Assembly (NCBI GenBank): GCA_002173095.1 | Contig: NHBK01000027.1 | Location: forward strand, 1-64,000 | DNA from: Hyphomonadaceae bacterium TMED5 | Lineage (GTDB): Bacteria; Pseudomonadota; Alphaproteobacteria; Caulobacterales; Hyphomonadaceae | DNA: 64,000 nt | Direction of reading: 5' to 3' | Part shown: in pieces, positions 1 to 8,208 of the stretch | Numbering within the stretch: the stretch's first letter is position 1 | Layout of the letters: every line of letters starts with the position of its first letter | Translations under genes and position numbers: made by a program | Notes under the pieces: model-generated | Told to the model about the DNA's origin: nothing | Databases searched by the model: none | What the model saw: only the letters and a program-made list of their open reading frames with translations

Positions 1-973
1 CGACGATCCGCTCGCGCGCTGCTCGAATGCCTTCGATGAAGGGGCGTGGCGAGGAATCTGCAAAGCGGGTCAGAGCCGGCGCCGCCTCGTGCGCGAAGCG
101 ATTAGCGGCGTATTTGGAATGCCGGATGCTGATTTCCTGGAAGTCCTCAACGCCCCAGAGATTGCGGTTCTGGCAGACGGCGCGCAGATAGAAACTGGCG
201 ATGCCGAGCGTCTTCGCGCCGACTTCAGAATTCCAGCAATAGAAGCCCCGGAAATAGAGATCGGGAGATCCGTCGGACAGCTTGCCCGCCTCGATCGGGT
301 TCATGTCGTCGACCAGGAAGAGGAAGACGTCTCGGTCGGAGGCGTAGAGCGTGGTCGTATCCTTGGTGATGTCGACCATCGGATTGTAGACGCCGCTCGA
401 CCAGTCAAGCGTGCCGGGCACTTTCCAGCGCGTATCGCCAGTTCCGTTCCCCGCGATCTTCTGCACGGCCGCTACGAGTTCGTGGTCGTAGATGCGGCCA
501 TAATCCGGGCCGGTGACGGCGCGTAGTTCCGTGCGCCCGTCTTCGGTTTCCAGCGTCTTGATCTGCTCGGCTCGGTGCGAGGTGAGCCCGTATTGCAGGT
601 TGATGCCCGCAAGCGGCGCCGGGAGCTGGCGCAGATAGGCCGCCGGCGCGCTGACTAGGCTGGCGAGCTGGCCGAAGCTCCAATGGGTCGGCGCGACCGG
701 CGCCTCGGCGTCGGGCAGGATGAGCGCCAGGTTTTCCGGATCGTCGCGATGGGCTTCAACGCGGATCGCCGCGCTCTCGACTGTCCGCGTGCGGCTGCGC
801 TCGGCGCGGCCCTTCACCGACGCGTAGAGCTCCGACAGGGACAGATAGCGCTCGTCATTCGGCCGGGAAAACCATTCCGAGGAGACGCGGCCGATCCGCT
901 CTCCGCGCGAGATATCGACTTTGTAGCCGCCGCTCGCGTCGCGCCGGCCGTCCAGGGTTTCAAGGTTGGTCAT
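1..973 (-). CDS. DUF932 (phage/plasmid-related) protein, 3' truncated by window edge
   Basis: A reading frame on the minus strand opens with ATG at 973 (MTNLETLDGRRDASGGYK) and stays open to position 1, giving 324 residues without a stop. The protein looks like the DUF932 family: a short N-terminal part, a central stretch with TGPDYGRIYDHELV, then FLVDDMNPIEAG and GFYCWNSEVG. Family members are found mostly on plasmids, phages and integrative elements; their biochemical function is not known. It is divergent from the small ORF-TumE-recombinase operon across a 220-base gap, and its GC-rich composition matches that operon rather than the chromosome right of 3920. This supports the view that the element continues to the left of the window. 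The C-terminus is missing only because the window ends. Family assignment is from recognition, with no search run. Confidence 0.75.
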   Translation of the reverse strand, partial: MTNLETLDGRRDASGGYKVDISRGERIGRVSSEWFSRPNDERYLSLSELYASVKGRAERSRTRTVESAAIRVEAHRDDPENLALILPDAEAPVAPTHWSFGQLASLVSAPAAYLRQLPAPLAGINLQYGLTSHRAEQIKTLETEDGRTELRAVTGPDYGRIYDHELVAAVQKIAGNGTGDTRWKVPGTLDWSSGVYNPMVDITKDTTTLYASDRDVFLFLVDDMNPIEAGKLSDGSPDLYFRGFYCWNSEVGAKTLGIASFYLRAVCQNRNLWGVEDFQEISIRHSKYAANRFAHEAAPALTRFADSSPRPFIEGIRAARERIV

Positions 974-1066
974 GGGTCAATCTCCGCGACAGGTCGGCCG
1001 AGAGCCTCTCTCTCGACCTCCAAACCCGTCACGGCGAAAGCCGCCGAACTCTTACTCTTTATCGGG

Positions 1067-1076
1067 GAACATGTTC
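1067..1076. promoter_or_regulatory. Perfect 10-bp palindrome in the divergent intergenic region
   Basis: GAACATGTTC lies between the divergent DUF932 gene (start 973) and the small ORF (start 1194), roughly 95 and 118 bases from each start. It could be an operator for either promoter. The arrangement GAAC-N2-GTTC does not match the alphaproteobacterial LexA box (GTTC-N7-GTTC), so an SOS role is not supported. Confidence 0.3.
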
Positions 1077-1193
1077 GTCTTGATTGGCCAGGCATTTGGC
1101 GCAGCACCGCCGAACACCTGTCTTCGCCGCCATTGACGCTTCACCCGGATGCGGAGCATTTCTCCGCGTACTACGGGGCGGCACAGTCGCTTC

Positions 1194-1472
1194 ATGTCCA
1201 ATTCCGTACCCAAACGCCGGCAGCGTTCGCGCGCGGCAAAAATTGATCTTTACGACTACGCGCAGATTCCGGAACCGAAGCCGCGTGGACGTCCCGAACC
1301 AGAGTTGACCGACTGGCGCGTCACCGATGAGTGGCTGAAGCGCGTGCCGGTCACTTCGTCCGAAGTGGATGTGTTTGAGGCCTGGTTCGGTGATCTGTTC
1401 GACGATTTGTTCGGCCCCTTGGGTTCGGTTGGCTCCTTGACAAAGTTATCATCTAAAGATAACCTAATATGA
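1194..1472 (+). CDS. Small hypothetical protein, first gene of the recombinase operon
   Basis: This 92-residue frame starts at ATG 1194 (MSNSVPKRRQRS). The frame is open further upstream, but the added residues look non-coding. The protein has a basic N-terminus, a proline/arginine-rich patch (PKPRGRPEPE) and an acidic aromatic stretch (VFEAWFGDLFDDLFG). I recognise no family. Its TGA stop (1470-1472) overlaps the ATG of the TumE-like gene as ATGA, and the next two junctions have the same overlap, so it belongs to a four-gene operon ending in the recombinase. It may be a small DNA-binding or accessory factor, but nothing in the sequence proves this. The putative tumE promoter lies inside its 3' end. 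Confidence 0.55.
   Translation: MSNSVPKRRQRSRAAKIDLYDYAQIPEPKPRGRPEPELTDWRVTDEWLKRVPVTSSEVDVFEAWFGDLFDDLFGPLGSVGSLTKLSSKDNLI
1437..1465 (+). promoter_or_regulatory. Putative promoter with palindromic operator before the TumE-like gene
   Basis: A perfect -35 TTGACA (1437-1442) is followed after 17 bases by TAACCT (1460-1465), a weak -10 that keeps the key T, A and T positions. Inside the spacer is the inverted repeat GTTATC-N7-GATAAC (1445-1463), a good place for a repressor to block RNA polymerase. The predicted transcript would begin almost at the ATG at 1469, where no Shine-Dalgarno is seen, so a leaderless or translationally coupled mRNA is likely. The natural candidate repressor is the winged-helix protein encoded at 1825. 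Confidence 0.45.
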
Positions 1473-1828
1473 CAGAGGAGACATACGATCCGAGCCTTGA
1501 CGCCTTGCTCGATCTCGATGGCCAGGTGCTCGTCATCGACCCTGCGGGCAGGCATTGGGTGAAGTTCGTCGTTACGCGCGTGCCCGTTAGCCCGGAGAAG
1601 CCCCATGGGCTCGACTATTCGCTGACGCTGCACGGACCTGACGGCGAGCGGCTTGTCGGCTTCGACAATGCTCATCCTGTCGGCCGCCGCAAACGCGGAG
1701 AACCGCAGGATCACCGCCACCGGCTCCGGACCGTGCGTCCCTATGACTATCAGGATGCCGCGAGCCTGATCGTCGATTTCTGGGAGACGGTGGATGCAGT
1801 GTTAAAGGAGCGAGGCGTACTGCAATGA
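1469..1828 (+). CDS. TumE-family (DUF6516) toxin-like protein
   Basis: This 119-residue protein resembles the DUF6516/TumE family of putative type II toxins: an N-terminal beta-rich half (GQVLVIDPAGRHWVKFVV), then YSLTLHGPDGERLVGFDNAHP, and a C-terminal helix DFWETVDAVLKERG. It sits directly upstream of a winged-helix regulator with a 4-base ATGA overlap (1825-1828), the usual layout for this family, where the regulator is the presumed antitoxin. It is also ATGA-coupled to the small ORF upstream. In this position it could stabilise the integrated element. The molecular target of the family is not established as far as I know. Activity is inferred from family membership and gene pairing only. 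Confidence 0.7.
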   Translation: MTEETYDPSLDALLDLDGQVLVIDPAGRHWVKFVVTRVPVSPEKPHGLDYSLTLHGPDGERLVGFDNAHPVGRRKRGEPQDHRHRLRTVRPYDYQDAASLIVDFWETVDAVLKERGVLQ

Positions 1829-2217
1829 CGACGTTGAAGATCGGCATCGCCGATTATGAGGAGATGAAGGCCCGCACCATGCGGATCGCCCGCGGCGAGC
1901 AAAAGCCGGGGCCGGACGATCCGAAGGTATGGTTCACATCGACCGAGTCCTTTGCCCAGGTGCTGTCAGCCGGTAATCGCGAACTGTTGCGGACCATCGC
2001 CGAACGCGCACCGGCTTCGCTTGACGAGTTGGCGGAGATGACTGGGCGCGCCAAATCGAACTTGTCGCGAACGCTGAAGAAGATGGCCGAATACGGTTTG
2101 GTCGAGATGGAACCGGAAGGGCGCCGGCGGCGTCCGCGAGTCCTCTACGACCGTGTTTCGCTTGATCTGACGTTGACCGGCGAGGAATGGCGAAAGGCAG
2201 CGGGAGGCGCATCATGA
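1825..2217 (+). CDS. Winged-helix regulator, probable antitoxin partner (HVO_A0114-like)
   Basis: This is a 130-residue DNA-binding protein. Its C-terminal half carries a clear MarR-like winged helix: a helix (NRELLRTIAERAP), a turn and recognition helix (SLDELAEMTGRAKSNLSRTLKKM), and a wing rich in arginine (EPEGRRRRPRVLYD). The N-terminal 45 residues would be the partner-binding or dimerisation part. Proteins of this kind are commonly found next to DUF6516/TumE genes. It overlaps tumE by ATGA and the recombinase start by ATGA (2214-2217), so toxin, regulator and recombinase would be translated in fixed proportion. It is the best candidate to bind the GTTATC-N7-GATAAC palindrome at 1445-1463. 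Function as antitoxin and autorepressor is inference. Confidence 0.7.
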   Translation: MTTLKIGIADYEEMKARTMRIARGEQKPGPDDPKVWFTSTESFAQVLSAGNRELLRTIAERAPASLDELAEMTGRAKSNLSRTLKKMAEYGLVEMEPEGRRRRPRVLYDRVSLDLTLTGEEWRKAAGGAS

Positions 2218-4043
2218 ACGCACCGCAAAACGCCGTGAAGCTCCGCGCCGCGCTTTACCTGCGCGTCTCGACGACGCGGCAGGCCGAGCATGACGTCTCG
2301 ATCCCTGACCAGAAACGCCAGGGCGAAGCGTGGTGCGAGGCGCGCGGCTACGAACTCGTCGAGACCTATGTGGAGCCAGGAGCGTCAGCAACGAACGACA
2401 AGCGCCCCGAATTCCAGCGCATGATCGAGGCGGGTACGTCCAAGCCCTCAGCCTTCGACATCGTGGTCGTCCACTCATTCAGCCGTTTCTTCCGCGACCA
2501 TTTCGAGCTGGAGTTCTACGTCCGGAAGCTCGCCAAGAACGGCGTCAAGCTCGTCTCCATCACCCAGGAGATGGGCGACGATCCCATGCACGTCATGATG
2601 CGCCAGATCATGGCGCTGTTCGATGAATATCAGTCCAAGGAGAACGCCAAGCACGTCCTGCGCGCGCTCAAGGAAAACGCCCGCCAGGGCTTCTGGAACG
2701 GCTCGCGCCCGCCCGTCGGCTATCGCGTGGTCGCGGCCGAACAGCGCGGCGCCAAGACCAAGAAGAAACTGGAGATCGATCCGCTGCACGCCGACACGAT
2801 CCGGCTGATCTATCGCCTCGCCCTGGAAGGGGACGGAACGCGCGGGGCCATGGGCGTCAAAGCGATCGCCACGCATCTCAATGGCAGGGGCATCTTCACG
2901 CGAGACGGCGGCCGCTGGGGCATCGGACAGGTTCATCGCATCCTGACCCGGCGGACCTATATCGGCGAGCATCAATGGGGCAAGCATCGCAAGAACAAGG
3001 AGCCGACCAAGCCGGAAGACCTGGTGACGGTTCCGGTTCCGCCGATCATAGACCGCAAGACCTTCGACGCCGTGCAGAAGCTGATGCAGGCGCGCAATCC
3101 CAAGGTCGCGCCGCCACGCGTAGTGACAGGACCAACCTTGCTGACGGGGATCTGCTTTTGCGGCAAGTGCGGCGGCGCCATGACCATCCGCACTGGCAAG
3201 AGCGGGCGTTACCGCTACTACGCCTGCTCGATCAAGGCGCGTCAGGGCGAGACTGGCTGCAAGGGCCGGACAATCCCGATGGATAAGCTCGATACGCTGG
3301 TTGCTCAGCATCTGGAGGAGCGTCTGCTGACGTCTGATCGGCTGGAAGAGGTTCTCGTCGATGTGCTCGACCGACGGCAAGAGCGCGCTGAGCGCCGCCG
3401 TGAGCACATCGCCGAACTGAACCGGCGGGCAACGGAATCGGAGCTGCGGCTGAAACGCCTTTACGACGCCATCGAGATCGGCGTCGCCGACCTCGACGAT
3501 CCGGCGCTGAAAGAGCGCATCGCCGGTCTGAAAGTCCTTCGTGATCAGGCGAAAACCGACGCGGAACGCGCCGAAGCCATGCTCGACAGCGCCACTCATC
3601 AGGCCGTCACGCCGGAAATGATCGAGAGATTCGCCGCAGCGGCCCGCGAGAAAATGCGGTTGGAGGGCGGCGGCTATCGGCGCGATCATCTGCGCGCGTT
3701 AGCTCAGCGCGTCGAGGTCGACGAGCGCGAAGTGCGCATCATGGGATCGAAGAACGAGCTTCTGAGAACCCTAGCCGCCGCAAATAGCGCAGAATCGGCG
3801 GCGAACGGCGTGCCCAGTTTTATACCGAAATGGCGGAGAGGAAGGGATTCGAACCCTCGATACGCGTTAACGTATACGCCCTTAGCAGGGGCGCGCCTTC
3901 AGCCACTCGGCCACCTCTCCACGCGAGAAAGCCTCGTTATCAGACGTCATTATGTTCTGCCAAGTGCTAAGAGACGAAAGATTCACAAAAACGTGCTAAA
4001 AATCTGGCCAGATGCGACCATTGCTGACATTTCTGGGGGGTAG
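2214..4043 (+). CDS. Large serine recombinase (site-specific integrase), with host-derived C-terminal read-through
   Basis: The start ATG 2214 follows GGGAGG and overlaps the upstream stop. The 609-residue product has the resolvase/invertase catalytic domain (about 1-150; nucleophile Ser19 in YLRVSTTRQ), a Recombinase domain (about 165-290), a zinc beta-ribbon near 313-350 (CFCGKCGG and later YYACS and TGCKG) and a coiled coil near 385-470. This is the large serine integrase layout. It catalyses integration and excision of the element. The last 70 residues are unusual: residues about 540-569 are the antisense reading of tRNA-Ser(GCU) and the rest lie in chromosomal DNA to 4043, so the present C-terminus was probably created by integration. 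The native end is likely near the residues VPSFIPKW. The enzyme call is firm; the native end is inference. Confidence 0.92.
   Translation: MNAPQNAVKLRAALYLRVSTTRQAEHDVSIPDQKRQGEAWCEARGYELVETYVEPGASATNDKRPEFQRMIEAGTSKPSAFDIVVVHSFSRFFRDHFELEFYVRKLAKNGVKLVSITQEMGDDPMHVMMRQIMALFDEYQSKENAKHVLRALKENARQGFWNGSRPPVGYRVVAAEQRGAKTKKKLEIDPLHADTIRLIYRLALEGDGTRGAMGVKAIATHLNGRGIFTRDGGRWGIGQVHRILTRRTYIGEHQWGKHRKNKEPTKPEDLVTVPVPPIIDRKTFDAVQKLMQARNPKVAPPRVVTGPTLLTGICFCGKCGGAMTIRTGKSGRYRYYACSIKARQGETGCKGRTIPMDKLDTLVAQHLEERLLTSDRLEEVLVDVLDRRQERAERRREHIAELNRRATESELRLKRLYDAIEIGVADLDDPALKERIAGLKVLRDQAKTDAERAEAMLDSATHQAVTPEMIERFAAAAREKMRLEGGGYRRDHLRALAQRVEVDEREVRIMGSKNELLRTLAAANSAESAANGVPSFIPKWRRGRDSNPRYALTYTPLAGARLQPLGHLSTRESLVIRRHYVLPSAKRRKIHKNVLKIWPDATIADISGG
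3831..3920 (-). tRNA. tRNA-Ser(GCU), integration target of the element
   Basis: Read on the minus strand, the 90-base gene has acceptor GGAGAGG pairing with CCTCTCC, a discriminator G, encoded CCA (3831-3833), D-arm GCCGAGTGGC, anticodon loop with GCU, a long class II variable arm and T-arm GGGTTCGAATCCC. Its 3' end faces the GC-rich element, while its 5' end and promoter face the chromosome, the usual outcome of integration into a tRNA 3' end that leaves the tRNA intact. The recombinase frame overlaps the whole gene in antisense. Confidence 0.95.
3936..3963 (-). promoter_or_regulatory. Promoter of tRNA-Ser
   Basis: On the minus strand TTGGCA (3963-3958) and GATAAC (3941-3936) are separated by 16 bases and end 15 bases before the mature tRNA 5' end. 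The promoter lies on the chromosomal side of the junction. Confidence 0.55.
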
Positions 4044-4100
4044 ACCAATCGCCTCGGCTGCACCATATTCGCGCCATAAAGAACAGGGATACCGACTCGC

Positions 4101-4493
4101 GTGTTAGACAAGATTTTCACCTGGTGGAGCGGCTGGACAGTCGGTGCGCTCTTTGACGTCAAACGGCGCTCCGATTTCGTCGGCGAAGACGATTACGGAA
4201 ACCGTTATTTCCAAGACCGTAAACCAAGCTATGAAGGTCGTTATCGCCGCTATGTGCTTTATAAAGGCATTGCGGAACCTTCTAAAGTTCCTGCGGACTG
4301 GCATGGCTGGCTGCACTACACGTTCGATGAGCCGCCAACGGAAAAGCCGTTTGAGCGTAAACCGTTCGAAACAGATCACACACCTAACCTGACGGGAACG
4401 CTGTATGCGTATCGTCCGAAAGGCAGCCTCGCGCGCGATGGCGCGCGTCGCGAATCAGACAGTGACTATGAGGCGTGGAGCCCTGATGCGTAA
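4101..4493 (+). CDS. NDUFA12-family NADH:ubiquinone oxidoreductase assembly/accessory subunit
   Basis: This 130-residue protein starts at GTG 4101. It matches the NDUFA12/B17.2 family, an alphaproteobacterial and mitochondrial accessory protein of respiratory complex I. The sequence shows the conserved features WWSG, GEDDYGNRYFQD, RRYVLYKG, and a tryptophan-rich core VPADWHGWLHYTFDEPP. It is the first chromosomal gene right of the tRNA-Ser. The stop overlaps the start of mlaD by 8 bases, giving a likely NDUFA12-mlaD-DUF2155 operon, an order common in this class. No signal peptide is seen, which fits a peripheral protein on the cytoplasmic arm of complex I. Confidence 0.9.
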   Translation: MLDKIFTWWSGWTVGALFDVKRRSDFVGEDDYGNRYFQDRKPSYEGRYRRYVLYKGIAEPSKVPADWHGWLHYTFDEPPTEKPFERKPFETDHTPNLTGTLYAYRPKGSLARDGARRESDSDYEAWSPDA

Positions 4494-4950
4494 TTCAGTA
4501 TTTGAAACGGCACTGGGGGCTGTCGTCATTCTTGTGGCGGGCGTTTTTCTGTTCTTCGCGATGAGCGCGACGGATCAGTCCGGTGGCGGTTCAGACTATG
4601 AACTTCTTGGGCGGTTCAATGATGTGACCGGCATTGAATCCGGCAGCGATGTTCTGCTCGCTGGCGTTAAGATCGGCCGCGTTGTGGATGTGGATATGGA
4701 TCCGCAAACCTATGAGGCGCTGGTGACCATGTCTGTCCGAAACGATGTTGAGCTTCCTGATGATTCAGATGCTCGTATTATTTCGGGTCTTCTTGGTGGC
4801 TCTCACATCGCCGTACAGGCTGGTGGCGGATTTGATATGATCCCAACAGACGGTTCAGGCGAAATTCTCTATACGCGCGGCAGTGTGGATATCATCACCC
4901 TGTTTGCGAGCTTTGCCAGCGGGCAGGGCAATGGCGGAGACAGCAACTAG
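4486..4950 (+). CDS. mlaD: MlaD-type MCE-domain phospholipid transport protein
   Basis: The ATG at 4486 is chosen because it begins just before the transmembrane helix (about residues 4-24, LGAVVILVAGVFLFFAM); the longer upstream frame adds an implausible basic tail. The 154-residue product has one N-terminal membrane anchor and an MCE domain (about 35-115: YELLGRFNDVTGIESGSDVLLAGVKIG). MlaD forms a hexameric periplasmic ring on the inner membrane Mla ABC transporter that moves phospholipids between the membranes. The partner genes mlaE, mlaF and mlaC are not in this window. Length is normal for a short alphaproteobacterial MlaD. Confidence 0.88.
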   Translation: MRNSVFETALGAVVILVAGVFLFFAMSATDQSGGGSDYELLGRFNDVTGIESGSDVLLAGVKIGRVVDVDMDPQTYEALVTMSVRNDVELPDDSDARIISGLLGGSHIAVQAGGGFDMIPTDGSGEILYTRGSVDIITLFASFASGQGNGGDSN

Positions 4951-5747
4951 TGACGTCTTGTCTGCGAACTCTGATTCTAACGTCTGCGATGGCGCTTGCC
5001 CTGGGCGGCGTCGCTACTGCTCAGCAGGATGATGACCCACTGGCTGATTTGTTCAATGAAGCAGATCAGTCGGACCCGGCAACGCCGGATGTAAGTGATG
5101 AGTTCCGTCCGGACGATTTTGAAAACAGTGATCCTGCAGTGACGGAAGATGAAGACGAAGGTGTCATCTATCCGCGCCTCGCGCCAATTTTTGCGCCGGA
5201 CTACAACGAAGATGACTATGTCATCCGCCCGGAAACGGAAGAGGATAATTTGTCGTCAGAGGACATTTTCGCTTCAGAAGAGGCGTTACCGGAGGACGAG
5301 CTTACTGAAGGTGGTGAAGACAGTGAGAACGCTGAAAGCGACGTGGAAGACGAACAGCCCGTCCTGGACTTTGAGTATATGCGTCAACCGGCAGTGATGC
5401 TGCGCGGGTTGGACAAAATTACCGGGCGCGCAACCGATATTGAAGTTGGCGTAGGCTCCAGCGCTATGCTCGGCGGTCTCAGAGTGACTGTGCGAGCATG
5501 TCACCAGACGCCGCCAACGGAAGCGCCTGAGTCGATCGCTTACATCGAAGTCGAGGACTATGGATATAGCGTCGAAGACCCCTCAGAGCTGCCTGAAGAG
5601 GTGGATCTGGAGCAGCGTGTATTTAACGGATGGATGTTTGCGTCATCCCCGGGCCTGAATGGCTTACAGCATGCTGTTTATGACGTCTGGGTGATGCGTT
5701 GTATGGCTGAAGCGCCAGACCTTTCGTCTGAAGAAAGCCCGTCATAA
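4950..5747 (+). CDS. Exported DUF2155 protein
   Basis: The GTG start at 4950 overlaps the mlaD stop by one base. The 265-residue protein has a signal peptide (about 1-25, ending AQQ), a long acidic low-complexity linker (about 26-140) and a C-terminal DUF2155 domain (about 148-255), recognised by MLRGLDKITG, ACHQTPPTEAPE and the ending [12 protein letters not shown]2155 proteins are periplasmic or envelope proteins of alphaproteobacteria with no firmly known role; the fixed neighbourhood with NDUFA12 and mlaD suggests an envelope function. Its last 70 bases overlap the 3' end of the convergent aat gene. Confidence 0.85.
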   Translation: MTSCLRTLILTSAMALALGGVATAQQDDDPLADLFNEADQSDPATPDVSDEFRPDDFENSDPAVTEDEDEGVIYPRLAPIFAPDYNEDDYVIRPETEEDNLSSEDIFASEEALPEDELTEGGEDSENAESDVEDEQPVLDFEYMRQPAVMLRGLDKITGRATDIEVGVGSSAMLGGLRVTVRACHQTPPTEAPESIAYIEVEDYGYSVEDPSELPEEVDLEQRVFNGWMFASSPGLNGLQHAVYDVWVMRCMAEAPDLSSEESPS

Positions 5748-6343
5748 GCGTTGAAGTCAGCTTCAAATCCCATGGCATGACTTAGCCGTCTGCGAAACTC
5801 GCGGCGCGGTATTTCAATGATACCAAACTGCTCCAGATGCTTATTCGTAAATTGAGCATCCAGCAGTTTGTAGTCGCAATAAATCAGCCTCGCGACCAAA
5901 TGAACAAGCGCCACTTTGGACGCTTCGCTCACGCGTGAGAACATGCTCTCGCCAAAAAAAGCACCGCCCACGGATACGCCATAAAGGCCGCCGACCAGTT
6001 CGCCATCCAGCCAGGTCTCAATCGAATGCGCATAGCCGAGGCGATGCAGTTGGCCGTAGAGATTGAAGATGGTGGAGTTGATCCATGTCGAGGGCCTGTC
6101 GTGGGTGCTGGCGGCGCAGCCCTCCAGAACGCGCGTGAAGGCCGTATCGACCCGTATTTCAAACGGGTCGGACCGGACGACTTTTTTCAGTTTTTTCGGA
6201 ATGTGAAAGCGGTCTAATGGCAGGACACCGCGAAGTTCAGGATCTACCAGAAAGAGGTCCGGATCGTTGCGATGTTCCGCCATAGGAAATATTCCCAAGC
6301 GATAAAAGCTTAGAAGATCATCTGTCGTGATCTGGTTGCTCAT
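5678..6343 (-). CDS. aat: Leucyl/phenylalanyl-tRNA--protein transferase
   Basis: This 221-residue enzyme transfers Leu or Phe from its tRNA to N-terminal Arg or Lys of proteins, marking them for the ClpAPS N-degron pathway. Family signatures are [10 protein letters not shown] at the N-terminus, STWIN, and [19 protein letters not shown] in the centre, followed by LLDAQF. The ATG overlaps the accC stop as ATGA, so it is the last gene of an aroQ-accB-accC-aat operon. The 3' end overlaps the convergent DUF2155 gene by 70 bases. Confidence 0.95.
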   Translation of the reverse strand: MSNQITTDDLLSFYRLGIFPMAEHRNDPDLFLVDPELRGVLPLDRFHIPKKLKKVVRSDPFEIRVDTAFTRVLEGCAASTHDRPSTWINSTIFNLYGQLHRLGYAHSIETWLDGELVGGLYGVSVGGAFFGESMFSRVSEASKVALVHLVARLIYCDYKLLDAQFTNKHLEQFGIIEIPRREFRRRLSHAMGFEADFNAYDGLSSDERSGASAIQRITQTS

Positions 6344-7686
6344 GACTCCTTGTCGTCGAGGAACCGCTCAAGCCAGTGAATGTCATAATCGCCGGAATTG
6401 ACGCCTTCAGCATCAACGAGGCGCTGGTGCAGGGGCAGGGTGGTCTCAATACCAGAGATAACCATCTCGCCGAGTGCACGCTTGGTGCGAAGCAGACATT
6501 CTTCACGCGTTACGCCGTGTACGATGAGCTTGCCGATGAGGCTGTCATAGTAAGGCGGGATCGTGTAGCCGGCATAGGCCGCAGAATCGAGGCGAACACC
6601 CAGACCGCCCGGCGCGTGGAACTCTTGAATGAGACCAGGAGACGGTACGAATGTTTGCGGATGTTCAGCGTTGATGCGGCACTCAATGGCGTGGCCAATA
6701 AACGGCACATCTTCCTGAGTGAAGCTGAGCTTTTCGCCCTGAGCGATACGGATCTGCTCTTTAACGAGGTCGATACGCGTGATCATCTCTGTGACCGGGT
6801 GTTCCACCTGAAGGCGGGTGTTCATTTCGATGAAATAGAACTCGCCATTCTCGAAGAGGAACTCGATTGTGCCCACGCCCAGATAGCCGAGCTTTTTAAC
6901 AGCGTCGACGACGGTTTTACCGATTTTGGCACGTTGCTCTGGCGTGATGACCGGAGAAGGCGCTTCCTCGAAAACCTTCTGGTGGCGACGTTGCAGTGAG
7001 CAGTCGCGCTCACCGAGGTGAACCACATTGCCGTGACTGTCTGCGATGACCTGAATTTCGATGTGACGCGGCTTTTCGAGATACTTCTCGATATAGACAG
7101 CATCGTCACCAAAGGCTGCTTTGGCTTCTGAGCGTGCGGTGTTGAACGCTGTGCCCATCTCTTCTTCGCTGCGGGCGACCTTCATGCCGCGACCGCCGCC
7201 GCCGGAAGCGGCTTTCACGAGGACTGGATAGCCCATCGCGCCAGCGACTTTTTTGGCTTCAGCTTCGTCTGCGACACCGCCGTCTGACCCCGGAACAACA
7301 GGAACTCCGACTTCGATCATTGCGGCTTTCGCCGCGATCTTGTCGCCCATCAGGCGGATATGGTCTGCGCGAGGGCCAATGAAGTTGATGCCGTGCGCTT
7401 CAACGATGTCTACGAAGCGGGCATTCTCAGACAGGAAGCCATAGCCCGGGTGGATAGCGCCCGCCTGGGTGACTTCAGCTGCAGCCATAATGGCAGCCGA
7501 TTTCAGATAGCTCTCGGTCGCGCTCGGTGGGCCAATGCAGACGCTTTCGTCAGCCAGACGCACATGCATAGCATCGCGGTCAGCCGTTGAGTGTACTGCA
7601 ACAGTCGAAAGACCCATTTCCTTACAGGCACGGTGAATTCGAAGTGCGATTTCGCCGCGATTGGCGATCAGGACCTTATCAAACAT
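6340..7686 (-). CDS. accC: Acetyl-CoA carboxylase biotin carboxylase subunit
   Basis: This 448-residue protein has the standard length for AccC. It carboxylates the biotin on AccB using ATP and bicarbonate, the first half-reaction of malonyl-CoA synthesis. Visible motifs are the N-terminal [16 protein letters not shown], the ATP-grasp glycine loop [14 protein letters not shown], and the catalytic segment [16 protein letters not shown]. It begins 10 bases after accB and overlaps aat by ATGA. The two carboxyltransferase genes accA and accD are not in the window. Confidence 0.97.
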   Translation of the reverse strand: MFDKVLIANRGEIALRIHRACKEMGLSTVAVHSTADRDAMHVRLADESVCIGPPSATESYLKSAAIMAAAEVTQAGAIHPGYGFLSENARFVDIVEAHGINFIGPRADHIRLMGDKIAAKAAMIEVGVPVVPGSDGGVADEAEAKKVAGAMGYPVLVKAASGGGGRGMKVARSEEEMGTAFNTARSEAKAAFGDDAVYIEKYLEKPRHIEIQVIADSHGNVVHLGERDCSLQRRHQKVFEEAPSPVITPEQRAKIGKTVVDAVKKLGYLGVGTIEFLFENGEFYFIEMNTRLQVEHPVTEMITRIDLVKEQIRIAQGEKLSFTQEDVPFIGHAIECRINAEHPQTFVPSPGLIQEFHAPGGLGVRLDSAAYAGYTIPPYYDSLIGKLIVHGVTREECLLRTKRALGEMVISGIETTLPLHQRLVDAEGVNSGDYDIHWLERFLDDKES

Positions 7687-7696
7687 GGTTCAGGGC

Positions 7697-8191
<495 letters not shown>

Positions 8192-8208
8192 TATTTCGCC
8201 TTTCAGCT

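Noticed and set aside
89-1246. Plus-strand frames at 89-526 and 683-1246
   Set aside because: They lie antisense to the DUF932 gene, whose minus-strand translation is protein-like over its whole length.
2475-3689. A 404-residue frame antisense to the recombinase
   Set aside because: It is a shadow frame caused by GC-rich codon use of the recombinase, with no recognisable domain.
1-3830. Prophage
   Set aside because: No capsid, tail, terminase or lysis genes are visible. The content (DUF932, TA-like pair, serine recombinase) fits a mobile island or integrative element, but its full nature cannot be told from this end alone.
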